A stretch of 64,000 nt of DNA from assembly GCA_025766275.1 (NCBI GenBank), contig JAFKAC010000070.1, positions 248,001-312,000 of the forward strand, read 5' to 3'. Positions 54,895 to 64,000 of the stretch are shown piece after piece (position 1 is the stretch's first letter; each line of letters starts with the position of its first letter). The DNA is from Lactarius indigo. Taxonomy: Eukaryota; Basidiomycota; Agaricomycetes; Russulales; Russulaceae. The translations under genes were made by a program, and so were the position numbers. The notes beneath the pieces are model-generated. The model was not told where the DNA came from. It saw only the letters and a program-made list of their open reading frames with translations, and searched no databases.

Positions 54895-56685
54895 TCACGA
54901 CGGCAGTATACCGGTCCAAGTATCGACAAGGTCAATAACACAATACCCGTTCACGGGAATGTATTGCCTTGTGATCATCTTTATTGCTTCCTGTGCCACG
55001 ATCCCTCCCAAGAACGCGGCAACATTTGGAAGGTCAGCTGTTGGCGCACGGACGCTGTAATCGCTGTTAGCACTGGTCTCTCAAAGGCCAGATCCAGAAA
55101 ACTTACATCTCTCCGACGGCGTCCGAGATCTCCTTTTCTCCAAGCCCCGCACCAGCAACCAAGCTAGCGATGTGTTCATGAAGCTCGCTTTCCGTGGGGC
55201 CACCAATTTGTCTGGGAGGGGAGGCCCGCCACGCATCCAATGCGGAAAGGGCAAGATGTGTGGCCACTTCTCTCGTTAGTGAGCTAAGGTGGGTGACTGG
55301 TTCATCTTAGCGGGCACCACCTTTATATTTGCCACGCAGTGACAAACTCACTGAGTTTTTCGGGGGTAGCATCCAGTGCGCCATAGCACACACCGCTAAG
55401 CAACTGTACACCGTGCGCGTTTTTAACGAACAGATCAACAAGTTCGGTCTGGACGGGAACCCGCAGAAGCGCACGGAACTGCTCACGTTCCTCTGCAGCT
55501 TGCGTACGGTAGAGGTTCTGAAGGCGCACGTAGTTCTCCGTATCGCTCTTCATGTCAGGTAACGTAGCGCTGAGAGGCAGCACATGTGGCGAACGGTCCG
55601 AAAACGACTGAAGCGCTGCCAGTAGATGTCCAAAAGGAGTCGACGGTATTGTTGTGCCCCCGAACAACCCTACGAGATGAGGCGGAACAACTGTCGGTGT
55701 CCAAGCCCGGTATGCTTGCGCTACCGCTTCCTCGAAGTTCTCTTCATCTGGGGTACGCTTTTGAGCATTTAAAATGGACTTAAATTCTTGCTTTTCTGCA
55801 TAAGTTTGAGGCGCCAGCCCGTTGTGCTGTACAGTTGAATAGGGTGAATGTGGTGTGAATGAGGGTGACGTACTGCCGCTTTCCAATCATCGAGAGTACG
55901 AACGAGGATGTACACATAAGGGATGTGTCCGTGGTCGGTCGTGTCCATAGCGTCGAAATCAAGCGCATGCGCTGCTTGGAGGAGCGCTGGGAACGGCTTG
56001 TCTATGCGAAGAGATGGCGAGGTCTCTGAGTGACTCTCGATAACTGAACATCATATTTGATTCACTTGAGATTGTCGCATGATAGTGAAACGGCGACGCA
56101 CCTTCGTGGGTGTGGAACTGCACATAAAATTCTGCGAGGAAGCCCGCCGAACGCACTGGAATGAGAGGAGGAGCAGACGGATCTTTCCAGAGAAGATCAG
56201 CCAGTCTTGACAAAATTACGGGTCGGAGGTTGTGCGTGATAATTAAAGAAAATCCGAGAAAGTAAGACGGATCTGAGGCGAGAACATCGGCGACGTCGCG
56301 TGTATCCGCACGAGCGTCGACGCTGTCGTTTAGTTCTGCCAATAAACGAACGGCTTCCTCGGCGCGATTGCGACCGATACTAGTCGGTCCGTCGAAAAAA
56401 AAGTTGTTCCCTGCGTCAGCTGGTGAGACAGCACCGTGGTCAAGTAACGTAAAATGGCCAATCCCAGGAAGTACTAGATTCTTCAGAATGGACGTTGCAG
56501 TGGCACTCGAGCCAATGACCAACACGCGCGCAGATTCCAACGCGGATTGCCCCGTAGCAGCCCAGAGTCTAGGACGATTATCCAGATTGAAGTGATTCTA
56601 GGCAGGCTCAAACTGGCGAAGCTTACCTGAGTTGACGATCATATCGACGAGTCTTATTATCTGGTTGGGTACCGTCGTCGGACAT
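54895..56685 (-). CDS. ULA1: NEDD8-activating enzyme E1 regulatory subunit Ula1
   Basis: Minus-strand, at least four exons. Start ATG 56685: a frame with TRRYDRQLR in exon 1 spliced to LWAATGQSALESARVLVIG, the conserved start of the family (APPBP1/NAE1). The Rossmann-like part has LPGIGHFTLLDHGAVSP and GNNFFFDGPTSIGRNRAE; the middle has VRSAGFLAEFYVQFHTHE; the C-terminus DLPNVAAFLGGIVAQEAIK and DLVDTWTGILPS, stop 54895-54897. It lacks a catalytic Cys domain, as expected for this subunit, which pairs with Uba3 to activate NEDD8/Rub1 for cullin modification. It ends 120 bp from the DNA2 stop, tail to tail. Confidence 0.92.
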
Positions 56686-56772
56686 GATTGGATGAAGTTG
56701 AGCGCCGGTTCTGAAGCCTGTGGGACGCGAATTATGCGGCGCGTTTGCTGCCACGCGTCACGGACCGAGGTC

Positions 56773-58299
56773 ATGCTCCTTCGGCGACAATGCCTACATC
56801 GTCCATCACACCTATTCATTTTTCCATCCCGGCATTCCAGACGGTTTGCGTTGAATTCTTCGAGCAAGTCAGAGGCCACTGCCGCATATGAGCAACTTCT
56901 TCGCGAGCACGCCCCTTTAATTACCTACCTGGACAGGTCCATAGTGGGCGGCATTCCTTTGGTATCATCTTTGCCATATACTTAGTAACCGCCTCTTAAG
57001 CATATCTCAGGGTTGTCCTATAGATACTTGTGGCGATGACGGAGTACACCCACGCAAAGCGAATAAGGACTTGCAAAACTATCTCGAGCGATTCCGTGCT
57101 CTCAAAGATGTCAGTCGAGTTCGTAACTTTCCATCCGTTTACTCATCCACTGCAAGTAGGCATACGAAGGTACAGTGCAGCTATTTGACTCTCCTGAGCT
57201 TCTAGACCTCGCTGTTGTTGAGAGCGACACACTCCTCTCAAGCCTACGCTCGCTCCTCGCGCATGAGCTTCCGAACGCGCTTCTTCCGGCCTCCGAAACT
57301 GATGGGTTGTCTGCACTCGTCGAACTCAAGGCCGGCGTAGGCGGCAGCGAATCTTCTTTGTTCGTCGCCGACCTATTGCGGATGTATGGACGGTTTGCTC
57401 GATTGAACAACTGGTCGCCGACTGTACTAGCGAGTTCTGAGAGCGACGGTGGGGGGTTCAAGGATGCTCTTCTCGAGGTTAAAGGCGCAGGTGCTTATGA
57501 GTCATTGCGCTGGGAAAGTGGCGTGCACCGCGTGCAGCGGGTCCCTGCGACAGAGGCCAGTGGTCGCGTGCATACGAGCACTGTTGCGGCAGTGGTAGGT
57601 GGATATAGCGTTGTATTCTGCATTCCGAGTTCACGTCGACAGGTTTTACCTCTCTCTGAAGAATCGCGACCTGATGGCGTAGATGATCTGCTGAATCAGG
57701 ACGATGTACGGATGGAGGTTATGCGTGCACGCGGTGCCGGTGGCCAGGTGCGTCTTTGCAGCTTGTATTTCTTGTCCATCTCTAAGCGTATGTGGATGTG
57801 ATCGTAGCATGTCAACAAAACAGAATCCGCAGTGCGGCTCACACACATGCCGACTGGGATTACCGTCTCGATGCAAGACGAACGTAGTCAACATCAGGTA
57901 TGTCTCGTCTCGGGTTAAAGAGCCGGGGCTTTATCAGCGATCAGAATAAACGACGAGCATTCCAAGTACTGCGGGCGCGGCTCATGGACCTAAAAATAAT
58001 GCAGGACCAGGCAGAGCGCCGGGCGACGCGGAAAAGCCTTGTGCGGACCGCGGATCGCAGCGAGAAAATTAGGACGTATAACTATCCGCAGGTTCGTTCA
58101 CGTGCCAAGTGCCTCCTACATCAAATCGATTGACTCATCGTGTGAACAGAATCGCGTGACGGACCACCGGCTTGGAAAGGGGAGTATGCTTTCTTGCGAG
58201 GTGATGATGGAAGGTGATGGACTACAGGCACTGATTAACGAACTTAAGGATAAGAGCCTGAGTGAGAATCTTCGGGAAGTGTTGGAGCCTGGACATTAG
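56773..58299 (+). CDS. MRF1: Mitochondrial peptide chain release factor 1
   Basis: Start ATG 56773; the N-terminus is Arg-rich without acidic residues ([20 protein letters not shown]), suiting a mitochondrial presequence. Exons spell [77 protein letters not shown], the catalytic [19 protein letters not shown] (GGQ split by an intron near 57748), [33 protein letters not shown]. Stop at 58297-58299. GGQ triggers peptidyl-tRNA hydrolysis at stop codons in mitochondria. The peptide-anticodon region should lie between the [15 protein letters not shown] part and its upstream helix but was not checked residue by residue. Only 87 bp separates its ATG from that of ULA1. Confidence 0.93.
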
Positions 58300-58546
58300 A
58301 AAATATATTTTTAAAATAGAGATGTGACAGGCACGCGTCACGCATAACCCCAGTTCTTTTTGCGGCGGCCGCTTGCAACGGGCATAAACAGAGACCTTCC
58401 TGTTCCTGCCCAGACTTATCCTCTCTTCACTCTACCTCCCTTTCTCCCCCCAGCAGGGTACGCACAAAAAAGCCCTTTTTTCTTTCTCTCTTTTCCCTTC
58501 TTTCTTCTCACCGTGACAATCCGGAACTTTCACTCCCTCTCTTAGG

Positions 58547-60964
58547 ATGCTTTTCCATCCGCTCTTCCCTCTTTGGTTATCCGCAGTCACTGCTGCGCTT
58601 GCTCAACAGCCAGGCAGTTTTGAGACTGTGGGAGATACCCTCGTAAGCGCAATGATGGTACGTTCAGAGACTGCATCACACATTACACTCTCACATCCTT
58701 TTCTTCTTCTTTACCCAGATGTTTGTAGGCAGTGATGATAAGGTCTACATTCTCGACAAGGTCGAAGGCAACGCCCACCAAATCAATGGCCATTCTCTAT
58801 ATGCGTCTGTCTGGTGAGCTGTCCTTTCGTAGTTCCCCCACGACTTCATTAAATCTCTTTCATGACAGGGACATTGGTTCACGGACGGCAACACCTATGG
58901 ATGTCCAGACCAATCCCTTTTGCGCTGCCGGCATGCACCTGGCCAACGGCTCATTTGCTACGTTTGGTGGGAACAATGCAGTCGGTCCTGGCGGAGATAA
59001 CTCTTCTCCCGGCTCTACCACCGCGTTTGATCCCACATACCAAGATTATGGTGGCACACGTGCAATCCGTATCATCAGCCCTTGCACTGGCGATGTCGGT
59101 TCTTCGCAATGCACTTGGTACGACTCCCCGAACGGACTCCAGATGGCCAAGTCTCGCTGGTATCCTGGCGCAGAACCCCTCGCTGATGGTACAGTTGTCC
59201 TCATCGGTGGGTTCACCGCTGGCGGCTACATCAATCGCAACTATCCAAACACCGACCCCGCGTACGAAGGCGGTGCTGCCGAACCAACTTTCGAATTCTT
59301 CCCCTCTCGGTCACAAACCCCTCAAGTCATGAATTTCATGGTGAACACAAGCGGGCTCAATTCCTATCCCTTCACATACCTTATGCCCTCCGGCAAGATG
59401 TTCGTTCAGGCCAACTATTCGACCAGTTAAGTCGACGTAACCTCTTACCAATCTCGATTACTAACTATCACCAGTTCTCTGGGATTATAATGCCAATGTC
59501 GAGACACCCCTACCTGACATGCCTGGGCAGATAACTCGAGTGTACCCTGCGTCTGGAGCGAGCGCCATGCTGCCTTTGACCCCTGCCAATAACTATACCC
59601 CAACCGTCATCTTTTGCGGTGGCCAACACCTGGAGGATGGTCAATGGGGTAATTACAGCTGGCCATTCGTCGACACTTGGACTATTCCCGCCTCCGCCGA
59701 CTGCCAACGCATAACTCCCGAACCTCAAGATGGATCCGCACCGGTCTACGTTCAGGACGACAACCTCCCGGTTGGTCGCACAATGGGCCAATTCATTGCA
59801 CTCCCTGACGGCACATTACTTGTCCTCAATGGTGGTCAATACGGTACGGCAGGGTATGCTCAGAGGACGCTGACGACTACGACATTCGATGCTATGCCAT
59901 ATGGGGAGTCACTCGCAACTGGGCCTGTCGGTCAGCCTGCAATCTACAACCCGAATGCACCTTCTGGCAGCCGGTGGTCGACGGCGGGATTAGGATCTTC
60001 CAACATTCCTCGGTTGTACCATTCCTCAGCAATATTGCTACCGGATGGTTCCGTTATGGTCGCTGGTTCGAATCCGAACGTCGACGTGAATTTGACCACG
60101 ATATATCCTACGACGTACAAGGCGGAGTACTTTTATCCGCCATACTTTTCTGCTTCGACGCGTCCTGTTCCACAAAATGTTCCGAAGACGCTTTCATATG
60201 GTGGTGATTTCTTCGACATCACTGTTCCCTCTACATCTTATTCGGGCGCCGGAAATGATGCCGCAGCCAATACATCAGTATGGCTAATTCGTCAAGGTTT
60301 CACGACGCACGCAATGAACATGGGCCAACGGATCATGCAGCTAAACAACACGTACACGGTGCAGTCCGATGGGTCGATCGTTCTTCACACCGCGCAGCTA
60401 CCACCCAACCCCAATCTGTTCCAACCTGGGCCCTGCTTTTTATTCGTGACCATCAACGGCATTCCTAGTAACGGGACATATGTGATTGTCGGGAACGGAC
60501 AAACTGGCTCTCAACCGACGAGTTCTGTGTCTGCTCTCCCAGCTAATGTGCTTGCCAGCTCAGCGTCAGGGTCGGCACCTAGTAGCTCCGCAAGCAATAG
60601 CGACAATAGCAACAGTTCATCCTCGCATAAGGGTTTAATTATCGGCGCCGTTGTTGCTGGCATTGCCGTAGTGGGTGTCCTTGGGGCCGTCTTTGGCATA
60701 TGTCTCGCCAGGCGGCGTCGCGAAGCAGCCCTCGCCAACTCCGGTCCGACATACCCTCTATCTGGTTCGGGGTTAGGTGGCCTTACGGGACGCGAGATGC
60801 GGAGCTCTGATTCAAGTGCGTTCGTACCCTTACAGCAAGGCAATCAGAGTGCGGCTAGCCTCATGCATTCCCCTTACCGCGACCAATTCGAACCGCGGCC
60901 GAGTTCGCAATTTGCACAGAGCGGCGAGTTTGACCCATATCGTGACGTTCATCACCCTATCTAG
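58547..60964 (+). CDS. Glyoxal oxidase-like copper radical oxidase, membrane-anchored
   Basis: Four exons: 58547-58657, 58719-58813, 58869-59425, 59475-60964. Signal peptide (MLFHPLFPLWLSAVTAALAQ). Kelch-type galactose oxidase fold with the active site intact: Cys in TNPFCAAG, Tyr in SRWYPGAE (the Cys-Tyr cofactor pair), Tyr-His in PRLYHSSA, and His in FTTHAMNMGQR. After the DUF1929-type C-terminal domain come a Ser/Asn-rich stalk and a transmembrane helix (GLIIGAVVAGIAVVGVLGAV, about 60630-60690), then RRRRE and a ~75-residue cytosolic tail. The enzyme oxidises aldehydes and makes H2O2 outside the cell. Secreted relatives lack the anchor; Ustilago Glo1 is a membrane-anchored case. Confidence 0.92.
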
Positions 60965-61593
60965 GTATCTAACTGGGACAGGAGCTGGCGAGTGTGATGT
61001 TTATTGGGCTCGTTTCACCATCGCTGTCTTATACTTATCACCCCCCCTATCTTACTGTCTTTCGTGACGGACAATGACGGACATGTAATCCCATATCCCA
61101 TATATATCCTGCGTCCCCCCTCTTTTACCTGACGAGCTTTGCTTACTGTATGTGACTGGGAACTTGGTCGGACTATCAAAGCTTTCTTTCATCCTTATGG
61201 CACGTTCTTTATAACATAACACATACAGCTGGCTGTCGCTTCAGAATATATATCATAATCAATAAAGACGGTGATCAGAAAGCAGTTACATTACGATGGT
61301 ATAACATACGTGAGTAACGCGAATTTTACCGATGGTGGAACCGGTCGAGGGCTGAAGGCAGCTCAGATTTGGACCCGCCGCGAGATATTTCCCGTGCCCG
61401 TTCACGTTCAGCTCTTTTCTTGGCAAGGTGCTCGCGCACCGAGACCTAAAAACCGCACTTGAGTGGTTGCAAGAAAAGGCGCCAAGTGAACTCACAGATC
61501 TGGGATCGATGACATTTTTCCGCTTCCTGCGCAGGTAGCTAATGCGGACCTAATTAAACCCGCACTGAAAACCGGGCTCAAGTGATAGCCCAC
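60965..61593. other. Intergenic, 629 bp, between convergent genes
   Basis: 3' flanks of the glyoxal oxidase gene (plus) and UTP7 (minus). Short ORFs on both strands (61271-61495) show no recognisable domain. AT-rich part near 61180-61270 could hold polyadenylation signals. Confidence 0.5.
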
Positions 61594-63376
61594 TCACCGC
61601 TTGAGGCTTTTACCTTTACCACGCATCTTTCGCCTTTCCCGCTCTGCATGGTCGTGTTCTCTTGCGACCGCGGCGTCCGCTGGGTCATTCGTCGTTACAT
61701 CCGCTTCACTCACATCCTCCGTAACATCCGCCTTCCCCTGAATACGTAGACGCTCGAGGCGCGGCCGCCGGCCGAACGGTAGAGTATCTGGATCCACGCC
61801 TTCCGTCATCTTCCCGGGTGTGACTAGCTTGCCAAGGAACTCTGGATCGAGCGCGATCATGTCCGGTTGGATCTGAAACAGCGGTGAGCGTGACGCCCTT
61901 GCTAGGTGATCCTCCCTAGAGGGGGAAATGGGAAAGAAACAGAACCTTATCGAGTAGAGACTTGACCTCGCGCTCGCGCCGTGCCTTTGAGCCTTCGAAA
62001 GGATCTGCCTCGGAGCTGTCAAAGTTAGGCTCACCCGCGCCTGGGACCAGTATACACGAGACACCCGCGGCATGTCCGATCGCAAGGACGTCGTGAAATG
62101 GGCAGAATGAGAGGGACGTATGCGGCTTCGCAGGTTGAGGGTGTGTTAGATATAGCGGAGGGGGCGACGGTGCGGGGTGAGCTGTGTGTATCGAAGGCGG
62201 TGAGTGTACCTGACCAGGCGGAAGATGTTAGTTGGTCATGTAAGATGAGTGAGACTGCCGAGAATCGCACGTACGTTGACGGCGCCGCCAGACGCGACAG
62301 CGAGATATCCCCGCTGACTCCACGCAACGGTAGCGTTGCCACCGCGAGAGTTCCAAGACCGCAAAGATTCCTTCCAACTTCGACAGTCCCATAGTTTCAC
62401 GCTTCCGTCCATTCCTGCGGTGGCCATGTACCGACCTCCACTGCTCTGGTCCACTGAGACACTGCAGATCGGCCCGAGATGCGCCAATAGTCTCACAGCT
62501 GGATGTGGAAGGTTCGGGGTCCATAGTGTCACGGTGCCGTTCTGATGGCCAAGATGAATGACCGCGTTGTGAACATTCTGGGTCATGGTGACACACGCCC
62601 CCAGCTTTGTGCGGTGTTCCACAACGAGCTGCCCCGTAGAGGTATCTTGATACTTTAAATAGCCCGAATTTCCCTGCAGAGAGGGTTAGGCTATACCGTG
62701 ACGTGATTCATGGAGGGTTCACACACAACCGTGGCAAGGAGCCAGTGAAAGGGAAGGAACTCGAGTCGCGTAGGTTCGACGTGGGCTTTCAACCTATGAA
62801 GCTCGACACCATCACGGTCGTAAATGAAAACGTATTTCTTTTGTGCTACTGCGTAGTGCGAGTGATCCTGCAAGAAACTGGAAGAGGTAAGAACGTGCCA
62901 GGCAACAAAGACAGGACGTACGTGATATCCCTACAAGTTTCCCGTAGCTGTAGCTCCGAGTGGATGATTCCAGTGTGCCAGTCAAAAGTTGATACATGGC
63001 CTTTTAGTCCAACAACGGCCAGGTGTCTGCCGTTGCGAGTGTATTTGGCGCGGTAAGGGCCTCCGTCCAACTGGAATTCCTTCCGACCACGCGCCGCTTC
63101 GACACTCACTGCGTTGACCATATCGTCCTGTGATGTTCGCCATGTCTTATCCATATCCCCCTCCACTTCCATTTTCCCGGCCTCATTGGGTAGGAGGAGC
63201 TCGGCGTCTTTGATCAGAGCTTTCGATCGTTCAGCATTGGTCGACTGTCGGCGCAGAGTTGTTCGTAGCTTTTTATTAGCGATATGATTATATTTTCGTG
63301 CATTTTGTGGTACACGATCAGTTGCCCTGAGCGATCGAGGTAGTGCCGTGTTGGCCTTGGTGATGAGTGAGTCCAT
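61594..63376 (-). CDS. UTP7: U3 snoRNP WD-repeat protein Utp7
   Basis: Minus-strand gene, several exons, ATG 63376 (MDSLITKANTALPRSLR), stop 61594-61596. N-terminal basic region (RKYNHIANKKLRTTLRRQ), then WD repeats: YRAKYTRNGRHLAVVGLKGH, STFDWHTG, KKYVFIYDRDGVELHRLKAH, HLGHQNGTVTLWTPNL, MATAGMDGSVKLWDCRSW, and the C-terminal BING4-type part (EADPFEGSKARREREVKSLL; IQPDMIALDPEFLGKL), ending in a basic RKMRGKGKSLKR tail. Utp7 (WDR46 in animals) is part of the small-subunit processome for 18S rRNA maturation in the nucleolus. Introns are short GT-AG, for example near 62880-62940. Confidence 0.93.
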
Positions 63377-63665
63377 AGTGTGTGTGCCAAACGCGATCTC
63401 CGCTATCACGAGACCAGAACATAGACACGCCCATTAGGCGTATTCAACATCGCAGACTCATGAAAGACTTAAAAATGACTCGGAAGGGCGACCAGTGACA
63501 CAACAATTCAGTCCCGGCGCACCGCTCTACTTCTCTATCGGTAAGCCGTAGGAAATAAAATAAAGATCGGAAAACGAAGGTCTAAGTGCACTAAGAACCA
63601 CAGTTAACGAGAACGCCGGCGCCCCGACTATCTGAGCATAACAAAACGGAGATCTCTCCAACCCC

Positions 63666-64000
63666 TCAATCTTCTACTAAGCGTGCCCCGCCTTTGTCAA
63701 CCGTGAGGCGTATACGGTCACCGCTATTTACGTCCTTAAACTGTATCGTGCTTGTGAGAACAAATTAACAGGAAGACACGGAAACACATACTGTCAATTC
63801 TCGTGTCCTATGCAAACTCTCGATCTCGTCGATACGAGCGCGAACAGAGTCCAACAAGTCATCAAATCCTTCTTCTTCAACAACCTCTCGTGCGGCTTGA
63901 AGGATCAACATCGAGTCAGGTCTGACATCATGATTGATCTGGGACGATGATCCATATCGCCAGTCAGCCGGGGCTGGTGAACAAAAGGCTCACACTCACG
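63666..64000 (-). CDS. 3' part of an unidentified gene
   Basis: Two exons visible: 63792-64000 and 63666-63740, with an intron of 51 bp; the 5' part lies beyond the window. The C-terminus reads LILQAAREVVEEEGFDDLLD, then SVRARIDEIESLHRTREL (helical, charged), FKDVNSGDRIRLTVDKGG and ends ARLVED. I do not recognise the family. Stop at 63666-63668, 289 bp upstream of the UTP7 start codon. Confidence 0.6.

Noticed and set aside
1..64000. tRNA, rRNA and CRISPR features
   Set aside because: No cloverleaf-like B-box context, rRNA core or regular spacer array was found by eye; GGTTCGA-like strings lie in LTRs or coding sequence.

Overview
The window reads as a basidiomycete (Agaricomycete) chromosome segment. 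The host genes have many short GT-AG introns (about 45-75 bp), the proteins match typical agaricomycete families (CSC1/DUF221 channel, Cdc4 myosin light chain, Dna2, Ula1, Utp7, copper radical oxidase), and a Plavaka-type transposase, a group typical of agaricomycetes, is present. A plant-associated Rhizoctonia/Ceratobasidium-like fungus is my best guess from style alone; that is inference.

Layout. Positions 1-40.6 kb form a transposon island in which I find no host gene. It holds: Ty3/gypsy element A1 (48-8925, +); a composite junction (8926-9541); a deleted copy of the same family, A2 (9481-14278, -), inserted in the LTR of a third gypsy element C (14279-16057, -); a decayed Plavaka transposon (16058-20194, -); gypsy element B (20919-29126, +) with both LTRs; and a Tad-like LINE (about 29.1-40.4 kb, -). 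Solo LTRs of at least five families are nested in these, most with perfect 5-bp target-site duplications, so insertion sites can be read to the base. One ~600-bp LTR family (LTR2) is present seven times in 18.5 kb, always solo.

Positions 40.7-64 kb are gene-dense. In order: a doubtful ORF, a secreted double-LysM protein (-), a CSC1 channel (-), a PSMG1/PAC1-like proteasome assembly chaperone (+), Cdc4 (+), a UAS-UBX protein (-), DNA2 (+), ULA1 (-), mitochondrial release factor MRF1 (+), membrane-anchored glyoxal oxidase (+), UTP7 (-), and the 3' part of an unidentified gene (-). Three pairs are head to head with only 87-153 bp between start codons.

Most interesting signals. (1) Gypsy families A and B each carry an 11-nt primer-binding site exactly complementary to the predicted 5' end of their own transcript, with different sequences but identical geometry: Tf1/sushi-type self-priming. 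(2) Families A, B and C share an extra third ORF after the chromodomain, Pro-rich at its start and ending in CCHC zinc knuckles plus a further Cys/His module. (3) Families A and B both have a slippery heptamer 9 nt before the gag stop, with pol in the -1 frame. (4) In-frame stops in the dead elements are largely TGA where Arg CGA is expected.
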